Positions 35,401 through 44,910 of a DNA stretch of 64,000 nucleotides are shown here, in pieces (position 1 is the stretch's first letter; each line of letters opens with the position of its first letter). The notes beneath the pieces are model-generated. The model saw only the letters and a program-made list of their open reading frames with translations. It was not told the DNA's origin and did no database searches. The translations under genes and the position numbers were made by a program. This DNA is from Symsagittifera roscoffensis (Eukaryota > Xenacoelomorpha > Acoela > Convolutidae), in assembly GCF_963678635.1 (NCBI RefSeq), contig NC_087070.1:44375467-44439466 (forward strand), given 5' to 3'.

Positions 35401-37753
35401 TTCTAGAGACAGTTCGAGGAACGGCCGAACCAAGTTGCCGGGCGCCGCGCCCATGGAGGCTGATGAGGCAACGTCATCAACTCCCCAGGGATCGATAATA
35501 TCCTCGGTGGTGGTGGCGGAGAAGAACAAGCCGGAGAGACCAGCGGAGACGAGCAGGTCGAAATATGTGAAGAAGGTCAAGGAGCTGGACTTGGAAGACC
35601 TGGAGTGCAGGCTAGAGTTAGCGAAAGCTTTGGGTCTTGAGCAGGTGTCGCACGAAGACTTGGGTAGACTCCAGTGCGTGGACTGGCTGAAGGCTCACGA
35701 GACACACTTCTCGAGAGCCAAAATGACGGAGACGGCGGATCTGACTGGGATTCCCACAAAATCGGTGATGGGACCTATTAACTATAGACCTCTCAAGTCA
35801 TTAGGGAGTCCGGGATTCGTGGTGGAGCCTCCCAAACACCGAACCAGCATTGCCAGGAATAGGGTGGCCACTCCAGCACAGTTGAGGGTGGTGGACAAGC
35901 TGATGGATCCGAGAGAGATGGAATTACCGGACGCCGCGTATGAAGGTACGAAACTAGCCAACGACCCCAGATACGGTAAACACTGTGGGAATACGCAGCT
36001 GGCCAAAACCTTAGCTGTTTATGACAGGGCAGACCCAGCCGCAGCGAGGGTGGTCATCGTGGCGGGATCGGACTTTGAGGGGACGTCTCCCAAATTGTTT
36101 TGGCCGGAAACTCTGATATATTCATTGCCGGGAGCGGAGCTAAACCGGATGTTAACCCTGGTGGTGGCAGTAAAATCGGAGATGCCTTGCGAGCCTGAGC
36201 TAATGCTGTTTGCAGGGATGAACGATCACTTGCATGCGACGGGGTTTCTTGAGCAGCTCAAGGGTGATGAACCTACGCCGAAGAAGATCTGGGAAGCCAT
36301 CCAGACATTATTTGCAGCCATGAATGAAGTACAAGAGAACGTTACCTCACGATTTGGCTCCAAGACAAAAGTGGCGTTCACGACGTCCCCCGGGTACGCG
36401 AGCATGCCTCCCGCTCTGCAATTTGTGTATGCGATCTTGATCTTGATAGCAGAAGGGAATGGATGGCGTATTCTGATGGCAGCTCCCAATCGGGAACTGG
36501 AACCTACGAACTTGAGACTTCGCAGGTCAGAACTCGCGGCGGCGTGGGCGAATGTTTCCCACGCGTTGAGGGGCTTTCACGAGTTGGCCGACATCCTCAT
36601 CGTATTGGAAGAGGTTCTCTTGCTGGAGATATCCAACTTCGCGAGGCAACTCAAGCTCAGTCCGATTATAGGGGACGATCATCCAGTGGTGACTCACCTG
36701 ACGGCCAGTCTGTGGTTTCGAAATATGGAGGTGACCATCACAAGCTCCACCAGTAAATCTAGAGGGCCGAGCAACGAGAGGAAGAACGTGGCCGCATCGG
36801 AGAAGCAGCTGGAGTCGATGGTGTATCGACTGACACAAGAGGGAGGCAGGTGGCCCTTCCTGACACCAAGGCTGGAGAACGCCACGGAGAAGACAAGAGA
36901 AGATGCTCCGCTTCTGGTGAAGCAGATCTGGGATTTTCTTGAGGAGCAGCTGGGAGTGGCCGAGAAAAGGGAAATGACGGTTGGCAGGTTCGTCACAGCA
37001 GCCAACGAAGTCACGATTGGAGGATTCTGGAGGGAGCACGCAAGGGGTGAGCTGACGACGAGGAGGGATCACGAGATTCTTGAGTTCTTGAGTCCTTGTT
37101 GGGGAAAGGAATTCCTGGCCGAAGTGTATAGCACGAAAGAGACCATCTTTAAAGCCTTCATACAGGAAGTATTGAATTTGCCCATCAGTCTGTTGCTGGC
37201 ACTGTACCTGGTTTACCCAAGGTACCTGTTTAATATGGGCCCAGCCAACATGTTCAGTCGGGGCGTGGACACCCTCCGGATAGACGGATACTTGACATTG
37301 GTGCTTCTAACCCACGGGGAACTGGTGTCATTTCACCGACTGATGAAATACGGAGAGCCTCTGTCGATGGGAAAAACACACTCGAGTATTGACATCTACT
37401 CGTATAAGTGTGCTGCCGGGCTAAAGACGCTGCTGATACAGTACCTACTGATGCAGAACCGGCACCTGACTGGTGAAGAAAAGAGCCCGAAGACAAGAGA
37501 GGAGTGGAGGAAAGTGAATGGGGGCATGCCTCTATTGACGGACCTATGCCTGGCCATGAGATCGGACCCCATGGGGATGATCAGGGGGCTAGGGGAGGTC
37601 GTAACCTGTATCTATGGACCGGCCGTCACGTTCGCGTTTCCAGATCCTCTGGTGAAAGCTTATCGACACTCAGTGACCCACGTGAGCCTCATAAGCGTAC
37701 TAGATGGGACGACACTTACTTGGTGTCAGCAGGAGGTGCTAAGGCACAGATGA
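35401..37753 (+). pseudogene. Second unit: unrecognised region with a degenerate second SGNH-like stretch
   Basis: Continues the open frame from the SGNH domain for about 780 residues. After a Ser/Pro/Glu linker, the pattern VVIVAGSDFEG (about 36050), a PGAELNRM segment, and ELMLFAGMNDHL (about 36195-36230) echoes blocks I-III of the upstream SGNH domain, but the nucleophile position is changed (GSD instead of GDS). The rest is predicted alpha-helical with two moderately hydrophobic stretches (near 36415 and 37180) and no recognised family. A frameshift near 37705 moves the continuing sequence into another frame; the TGA at 37751 is a consequence. Confidence 0.55.
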
Positions 37754-38274
37754 GCAACACGGTGCTCTTCGGAAAGGTGAAGGATCCGGAGTTGGTGGTG
37801 TACAGTTTTCGAGGACAACTGCAGTGCAGGATGGGAGGCAAGCGCGAAGGTCCCATCGAAACCTATCCCAAGTTCTGGAACCTAAATCCCCTGACAGCAG
37901 ATGGAGAAGAGATCTTGAGAATTCCCGCGTGGAAGAAAAGCTTCGAGCTGGTGAAAAGGGAGCTAGAGGCGATATTGGAGAAGGAAGTCCTGCCGGCAAG
38001 CATTCCAGAATTTCCAACAGTGAGGAGAATGACCCTGGGGATGAACAGCCGCCTGGTGGTACCGTCCCTTTTCGCGAGAGCAGCAACCGAAGAACAGCAG
38101 AAGGAGTTCATCGACGGCTGGGATTCTCTCTTCATCGGCTACTCTGCAGCGATCTATTTTCATACCAGCGATACGAAAATAAATTCATGGACAACTCAAG
38201 CCAAGAAAATGAGAGGGTCGATGCCCCCGAAGTTCGAGGTACGAGATGCCTTGAGAACACTTGAGCAGGTCTAG
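37706..38274 (+). pseudogene. Second unit, continuation fragment A
   Basis: About 190 codons in the frame following the ~37705 shift. The ORF formally opens at 37504, but its first part overlaps the preceding frame and looks non-coding. It includes WNLNPLTADGEEIL and an IPEFPTVRRMTLGMNSRLV segment. No family recognised. A frameshift near 38268 ends it, creating the TAG at 38272. Confidence 0.5.
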
Positions 38275-38282
38275 AAAACAAG

Positions 38283-39296
38283 TTGCCGGTGTGGGACGAT
38301 GGCAGGATGATAGTGAATGAAGGGCATATCGCACTGAAAGCAGAAGATATGCTGTTTGCCACAAGGAAATACCGGGCACCTTACGGACTAGAGCAGGTGG
38401 AAAGGAGACAGGAGGGAAAGGAGCTGGATGCAGCAGGCCCATTGCATGTGGCTCTGACAGAGTATAAGGAAACGGGTCCAGCTACACCATCACCCCTATC
38501 AGTGGACACCCCTGGGGATAAAAGGAGTGGTCCCGTAGAAGATCGATTCAGAAGGATTCTTGAGAGAAGAGAAGCAGAATCGGGGGAGGAGAGCATGGAT
38601 GAGACTCTCAGTGAGGCAGGAGAGGATATGGAGGTGGGAAATACACCGGAGCAGAAGCCATCAGAGGAAGAGTTCACCACGCAAGAACTGTTGAAAGATC
38701 TGAGTGGAGAAAATTGGGCAGACACCCCCACGCCACCTTTGACCTCATCCCGCAAGAACCTAGAGTTGCCACTGACGAGCGAGAATCCCAACATGGGAAT
38801 GATCTTCCTGAGTGCGGAGAAAAGGGAGAAGAACACCTTCGAGGGAAACAGGGATGCCTTCCTAGGCACTCTGGATGCGGATGCTTGGCGAAGATTTTTG
38901 AGTGATTTTAATCGAGAAGTGGACGACGACACCACATTGGACGATTTTAAGGAGGAGCTGTGGGACACGGTGGTGAAGTTCGGAGAACCTATCCTGATGG
39001 GGACAGGTCTGGAGGAGAAAGCTAGAGGAGAGCTGCTGAGCAAGATGGTCGAGTTGAGGAAGGCACCACGAAAGACCAGAGAAGACAAATGTAAAGACAG
39101 CTCTAATCCAAAACAAAAAACTGACGATAAAATAATTGAACATGTAAGGGGGGATAAGATCGGAACTAGTAAAATAATTAAAAGTACTAATATCCTTAAG
39201 GCTCGAGCAGGGGGGAGGCAAGAGTTGGAAGGGTTGGAGGGAGACAAGGAAGTCGAATCAGTGATGATAACGACAACTCCCCGAGTAAAGACGTGA
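38283..39296 (+). pseudogene. Second unit, continuation fragment B (acidic)
   Basis: 338 codons from 38283. A folded-looking start (WDDGRMIVNEGHIAL) is followed by a long low-complexity, Glu/Ser/Thr/Pro-rich region and a Lys-rich tail. This composition suggests a flexible linker in a polyprotein. Around 39250 the sense shifts frame into fragment C, which continues with a basic RSRKRKR segment that could be a nuclear-localisation signal. Confidence 0.5.
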
Positions 39297-41862
39297 GGTC
39301 TCGCAAGAGGAAGAGAGACGTGGAGGGATTGGGCAGTCCTTCAGCGGATGCGGTCTCGGAGAAAAACTTGAGAGAGATGGCCCACATGGTTCTGGCACGA
39401 TGGAAGACAGCAGCCTACAAGAGTAGCTACGAGCCGAGGAAACTGCTCGACGTAGAAAAGGAGATGGAGATCCCCACCAGCTCAACAATGGAAGAAGACT
39501 TCAAGCCTCAGAGGATAAAAATGAAGCAAGGCTCGACGAGCGGGCAGACCTGGGAAGTGGACGGCGGCAAAGAATGGGTCTCAAATGAACACCAGGCTAC
39601 CGGGAAGCAAGTGACTAGCGATCCTCTTGAGAAAAATAAAACGAGGAACACCGCCCGACCGTGGTGGGTGGCCCTGGAAACATTGCAGGAATTGGAAGAC
39701 TGCCTGAAGAAGCTCGACAGTGGAGTGTCACGCAAACGACGCAACTGGGCTGGTATCAATAAATTAGAATTGGGGAGCCAACTGAAAAGAACTTGGCAGA
39801 ACTTGTTAAAGGATCATTTTGAAGAAGCGATGAGAACATCCTCATCGGCATCGCCGTTGATGGCGAATCCCTTTATTAGGACCGCAGGACAACTGATGTT
39901 CGCGTGGAGCCTGTTGGGGATAGAGTTAGAGACACTGACTTCGTACGACAAGTTGAAGTTGGGAGGCAAGAATCTAGAGGTATATCGAATGCTGATGCAG
40001 CACGTTGCTAGGGACAACTCAGGCTTGAGCCTGGCAAGGAGGAAAGATGCTACCTGTTTCTTGAGATGGACAATGTCAATGATGACTGACAGTACCATCC
40101 TAGCATGTCACCAGAGAGCAATTGGAAGCAAGACGCTGGAAAGGAGAGTCTCCACAGTCATCTTGAATGTGTACCAGAGTACTGGGATAGAAAAGGAAGA
40201 TGGTTCTAGGCAATCTCTAGAGAGCCACAGGAAGTTAGATGAGATACGGAGATTCTACAACAAGAAGTTCGAAGAGAAACACGACGTTCACCGTAACTTG
40301 GCTTCTTCAAGAGAGTACTTGAAACCCAAAAAGAGGGGAGAGTATCAGTATGTGTCTGGAGTGATGGGGATGGCATACAACCCTTTCTTAGACTTAGAAG
40401 CTGGAGGTGCCCACAGAAACTATGAGGTGGCGGAGCTGCTGAAGTTCTGGACAGAGAGGGTAATGGAGATAGACCCTGTGGAGAGAGAGAGACCTAGTCT
40501 AGGTTTGATTCTCGAGAGAACACCGGAAGTAATAAGTGTGCCACGCTCAAGTAAAAGAGTAGAACTAAAAATGGGTAACGGGAACGGCATGTTGACCACG
40601 AATCTGGGAGTGGTGTGGAAATTGCTCAGGCCCTCCTGGTGTCCACATCCCCATGCGAGCCTGATCGAGGAAGTCACTGAGCGAGTGAGATTGGCGCCGA
40701 CAGAGGATGAAGATTTAGCGACCTTGAGTATAGTACATAGACTGATCCTGCCTCATATGAAGGAGTCAAGTGAGATGACGAGTGGAACAGGGTCGGTGAA
40801 GAAGATGGAGCCGGGCAGTTGTCTTGACTCGACGTGTGGGAATGGCGAGCACACCTGTGATGGACGATCGCGCGTCAGGATACAGTCTTTCCAGAAAGAA
40901 GACCTAGTCACCTGGTTTGAAGATATCACCGAAAGGGAGAAAAGTGAGATACAGATAGTGGCTGAGTGTTACGCGAGTACCACTGTGAACCTAGCAACAG
41001 CTCTGGGATTCTTCTCAAGAATGTGTAGTCTCCAGTCACTGGAGAGGCTAGAGTCAGAACACCACTTGGTGACTGCGTTGAGCGTGGAGTCATGGCCCGG
41101 AGTGTTGCAAGTGACCCAGAAACACATCAAGAGTTGGAAGGTTGGACTCGAAGCGGAGATGGGATTTCCCATGAGTGAAGCCTATGGACTGCCTCTAAAT
41201 GCGAAGTCTCTAGTGGGATCAGTGATGGCCAACCTATGTGGCAGCCACTATCCATTGTACATGGCGATGGTAGAAGTGTCCAGCCAGAGGGTATTGATAG
41301 ACAAAGCCTTCTCAGTGCCCAAATGTGTAAGACTAGCTCGGATGTCACATCATTCACACAAGCTGTTGAGGAAGGTCCGAGGAAAAGTGCCTAAAGAACA
41401 AAGGGATGACTTGAGTGAAATCTGGGGTGAAGAACTTCTAGGCTTGGAGAGCGAAAATACAAGTGACCTCGAGAGACAAAACGTGATTGGGAATCCCATG
41501 GTAGGTGCCCCAAACTTGGGAGAAGTCGACGTGATACACGACAAGATGATGGAACTTGAGCCTCTCCTGGAAGCCTCGGGAGAACGCAATCTTAGGAGCA
41601 TCGACCTCACACACGGGGATTTTCCATGCCACTGTCTGCCGCAGACAGTGTGGTACCCAGACTAAGCCAATCTCTGCCTGATCTGGGATGTAGAAGAAAT
41701 CAGGTCGTTGGGATTACCCGAGCATCAACAAAAAGTGACCATCTTGGTGGTGAGCACAATGCTGGCTCTACGATGGATGGAAGAAAACATAGCAAAGTAT
41801 CGAGAATCGAAGACGCCAACAGCAGAGTCGATTCACGCGATAGATTACAGCAGGAGACTGAC
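39293..41862 (+). pseudogene. Second unit, continuation fragment C (~850 aa, unrecognised)
   Basis: One frame from about 39260 to 41862 with a single TAA at 41663-41665. The mostly alpha-helical sequence has a few landmarks: SRKRKRD near the start, WWVALETLQELEDCLKKL, a cysteine-containing stretch CLDSTCGNGEHTC at about 40840, and after the stop a helical LCLIWDVEEIRSLGL segment. No match to polymerase, helicase, protease, envelope or capsid motifs that I can recognise. The frame shifts near 41863 into the terminal fragment. Confidence 0.5.
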
Positions 41863-41867
41863 TTGAG

Positions 41868-42410
41868 TTGTTCGAGACAGCATGCAAGGTGTTCGCCATA
41901 CCAATGGAAGTCAGACACGTGTGGAGCCGCTTGAGATTCTTTCCTTGGTTTCGCGCGACGTTAACATCCTGGTTATATGTAGCGACGAAGGATCACATGA
42001 GGAAACATCAAAAGGAATATCGACAATTCCAGGCCGAGATAGGACCAGATGCCTTCAAGAGACCTCTGCTGACCCATCGAAATGCGATCACGACGGGGTG
42101 GAAAAGAGTGGGTAGAGTATCCAGAGATAACACTAGAGCGAGGGAGTCAATACTGGAGGAGGACCTGGCGAAGAATGTAAGCCTGAGTCTTCACAATTCC
42201 TTCTGTTTGAACCGGGAGTCGAAGGTGAAGAGCTTACCAAATCAAGCGAAGAGATTGCTAGAGCAAAGGGAGTGGATGCGATCCTATGAACAGCTGAAGG
42301 CTTGGGAGGAGATTGTGATCAGCTCCGATGACGAAGAAGCACTATTGGAACAGATCACAGTGTCAAAAGTATCTGGATCGGGTACCTCGAGGGCGAAGAA
42401 CACAAGGTGA
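41868..42410 (+). pseudogene. Second unit, terminal fragment (conserved, unknown)
   Basis: 180 codons ending at TGA 42408-42410. It includes IPMEVRHVWSRLRFFPWFR, a His/Lys-rich KDHMRKHQKEY segment, FKRPLLTHRNA and SLHNSFCLNRE, then an acidic SSDDEEALLEQ tail. It is the only part of the second unit with a second copy in the window: the minus-strand ORF at 16692-17111, about 35-40% identical. Conservation across such divergence argues that it is a real protein. Function unknown; a small RNA- or DNA-binding protein is one guess from its basic, aromatic composition. Confidence 0.65.
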
Positions 42411-42847
42411 GCCAGTGGCACAAAAGGAAAATTCTAGAGTCTTGAGTCTTGAGAGGGAGGGGGCTCGAGGGTGAACTCGGATGAAATCTGGGTTCACGGA
42501 AAAGAAATTTTAACAAATAAGATATTGTTATTAATATGCTGGATCTATTATATAAATCAAAATGCTTCATGACAATTTCCTGATTGAATAGGACAAAAGA
42601 AATTTTAAATTACCAGCTTAAAAAGCGGGAATTCATAGGTGCAGGTGTGTGCAGATTTTGATTGCTGTTTAGCGATAGTGTGAAAATTTTATATGGTCGT
42701 GAATTTTGGAAGGTAGATAAACTTAAGTCTGCTGCAAACTTCTGTAAATGACCACTGGCACTGTATCTTGAGTGACACTCGGGCTTCTGGGGATTCACTG
42801 ACAAAGACAGCACGCGATGAGGATATCGATCTTTAGTCCGGGGAGTA
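42411..42847 (+). other. 3' untranslated region before the 3' LTR
   Basis: No ORF of note. A purine-rich gagggagggggctcgaggg lies at about 42450, and agtccggggag lies directly before the LTR at 42837-42847. The latter is the likelier polypurine tract, although it is short. Confidence 0.5.
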
Positions 42848-43751
42848 TGTGCCAGTCGGTCATATCTGGAAGTTTGACCTTGAGAGACACGAAAATACGT
42901 AATTTTGGAGTGAAGTTTTAATTTTCAAAATTTCGAATGGAGCCTGTCATGCTCAGTTTTCTCGCACCAACTGAAAACAAAAAGAGAAAAATCAGAACAT
43001 CCGAGTTTACAATTGCGGGAAAATACTCAAGAAAAACAGCACGAAATTGCTATTCGCAATTTCCAGATATAAAATAGGACACGAGTAGAGCTGTCTTATC
43101 CCGAAATATGAGGAGAGGTAATAAAAAGAAGAGAGAACAACTATTCGGAACAAACTAGAGTGAACTTTCAATGGAAAAGTGGACAGCTTGAGTGTCCCAA
43201 TTCCCAATGGTTCACACAAAAACTCCAATTCTAGAGCCAGAACTTACTTCTGTTACCAAAACTGACCAGTATTAAACTTATCTAGTTATATTATCTAATT
43301 TTTGAGTTGCTTACCAATTTAATTACTCCTTGTACTCGAGTGCATCAACATGTGAGTCCCCAATTCAAATTTCTCGAGTGTGTTTTATGATTGTTATGTT
43401 GAGATAAGGCGAGTTTTAGGTTGATCCATCTGAAATGGATCAAAGTTCCACTGTACAATAAAAAGTAACTTAACGGATTGTTCCAACCCTGTTTTTAACG
43501 GCGTTCATGTATTTTGGGTATTTTGAGACCTAAGTATGGGAACGTTCTTATTTTCTAGAGTGGGGGGATATTTTGGTAGTAGCCTTTAAGCTGTAACGGG
43601 TTCTAGTCTCATGTCGCAAGCGAACCGAATTGGCTCCGACCGTTCTTGAGGTAGAAAAACACAAGAGATAGTGTCCCTGACTCTTGAGCCAATAGTTATA
43701 GGGCCTATTTTTCTTAAGCCTCATATGTGACTGAAGTAGGCGACTGTTACA
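42848..43751 (+). repeat. 3' LTR of the giant element
   Basis: Near-identical to 21303-22196. Differences include a small duplication (ttcccaatgg, about 43200), a 2-bp insertion near 43388 and scattered substitutions. Ends GTTACA like the 5' LTR. Confidence 0.92.
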
Positions 43752-44139
43752 AATTTTCAGTAAATAACTAGTTTCAACTCAAGTAGTTTGGTTCTCTGGA
43801 CCAATGGGTCGCTTCACTCGTCCACCTGCCCAATCAAGGTTCTCCTTACTCCAGTAGTAACAATCTCACAATAACACTGGGCGTTCTCTATCAGGAACAA
43901 GACAGCTCTTCTCGAATCAGTTATTATTATTAGACAAATTGTGAATAGCAATTTGGCTCGAGACTGATTTTCTGTCCACTTTCCCGCAATTATAACTCGA
44001 ATCTTGTGATTTTATTGACTTCTTATTTTAGTTGCTGCGATAAACATGAGTATGACTCGGCCAATTCGAATTTTTATAAAAAAAATTACCGTTTCCCCCG
44101 AAATCAAGACAAAACTTCAGAATATGACCGACTGGCACA
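43752..44139 (-). repeat. Older antisense LTR, right half
   Basis: The reverse complement of the first half of the giant element's LTR, ending gaccgactggcaca, which mirrors the LTR start TGTGCCAGTCGG. Together with 20893-21302 it makes a ~798-bp diverged solo LTR split by the giant insertion. Confidence 0.85.
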
Positions 44140-44222
44140 CGTATCTGTCCGCTTGAATCTGTTCAGACAATTTTTCACGGGTATCAATTAGTTTTTTATG
44201 TGTTATGATATATTTTTAGTTT

Positions 44223-44910
44223 ATGAACTCCTCACCTTATATCACAAGCAACTTCTCTGGACTGAACATAAGACAGAACTCTTTCGTTAGCGAGTTCAGA
44301 GAATGTGAATCAATTATGAGAAACAGACAAGAGCGTTATGAGAATCAAACTGTAGGTGCTCCTCGCTTGCAAGAAGTAAACGCAAGTTATATTAATTTCG
44401 GGTCAAGTCAACAGCAACAGTTTTCAAACTTAGAAATGTCAAATCAAATGCTTCGTGTTTCTAATTCGCAGTCTCCAGAAATTGAGTGCAATGTTGCTCT
44501 CACCCCTCAGCCTCCTGATCAGTCGCCCTACGACTACCAAATTGGCTCCGTTCAACAAAGCTACCAGACTATTCGATCGCCTAGCTTAAATCAGTCACCC
44601 GGGCAGCAGATAACCATTCCAAAACCACCTCGAAAAAGCAGTAAGCAATCCTCAATGCAAATTATGAATTCCAATACAGGAAACTCGGCCTCGACAGGCG
44701 TGTGTTCGGTTTGTAGTGACAGTGCTTCAGGTCACCATTATGGAGTGTTTTCTTGCGAGGCATGTAAAGCGTTCTTCAAGAGAACAGTTCAAGGCAATAT
44801 TGAATATTCTTGTCCCGCCGATGACAACTGCGAAATTAGCAAAAACAGGCGCAAAGCATGCCAGGCTTGCCGATTCAAGAAGTGTCTTCTGGTCGGCATG
44901 ATGAAAGAAG
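44223..44910 (+). CDS. ERR: ERR coding exon 1 (N-terminal domain and DNA-binding domain)
   Basis: 229 codons plus one base. The first zinc-finger Cys codon is at 44703. The donor gtaatg follows MMKEG. The start ATG lies three bases after a ttttag acceptor. Confidence 0.88.

Larger units (their letters stand above)
21303..43751 (+). mobile_element. Giant (22.4 kb) Ty3/Gypsy LTR retrotransposon with macro and SGNH modules
   Basis: It has TG...CA LTRs of 894 and 904 bp and a gag-protease-RT-RNase H-integrase order typical of Ty3/Gypsy. Two cargo regions are not typical: a macro-domain-like module directly after integrase, and a second ~8.8-kb coding unit with an SGNH hydrolase. The usual size of Ty3/Gypsy elements is 5-8 kb. 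I count eight in-frame stops (24612, 25809, 29841, 30252, 32244, 33045, 34241, 41663) and about seven frameshifts, so this copy is dead. The LTRs differ by roughly 15-20 substitutions and a few indels by eye. It inserted into an older antisense LTR. Only AAT matches immediately outside both ends, so a full target-site duplication is not evident. Confidence 0.9.

Noticed and set aside
38381-39247. 288-codon minus-strand ORF
   Set aside because: A Ser/Leu-rich shadow of the acidic plus-strand coding sequence of the retroelement.
34268-42410. Reading the second unit as a retroviral envelope gene
   Set aside because: No signal peptide, no membrane anchor near the C-terminus, and no fusion-peptide or cysteine pattern; the SGNH domain and its size argue otherwise.
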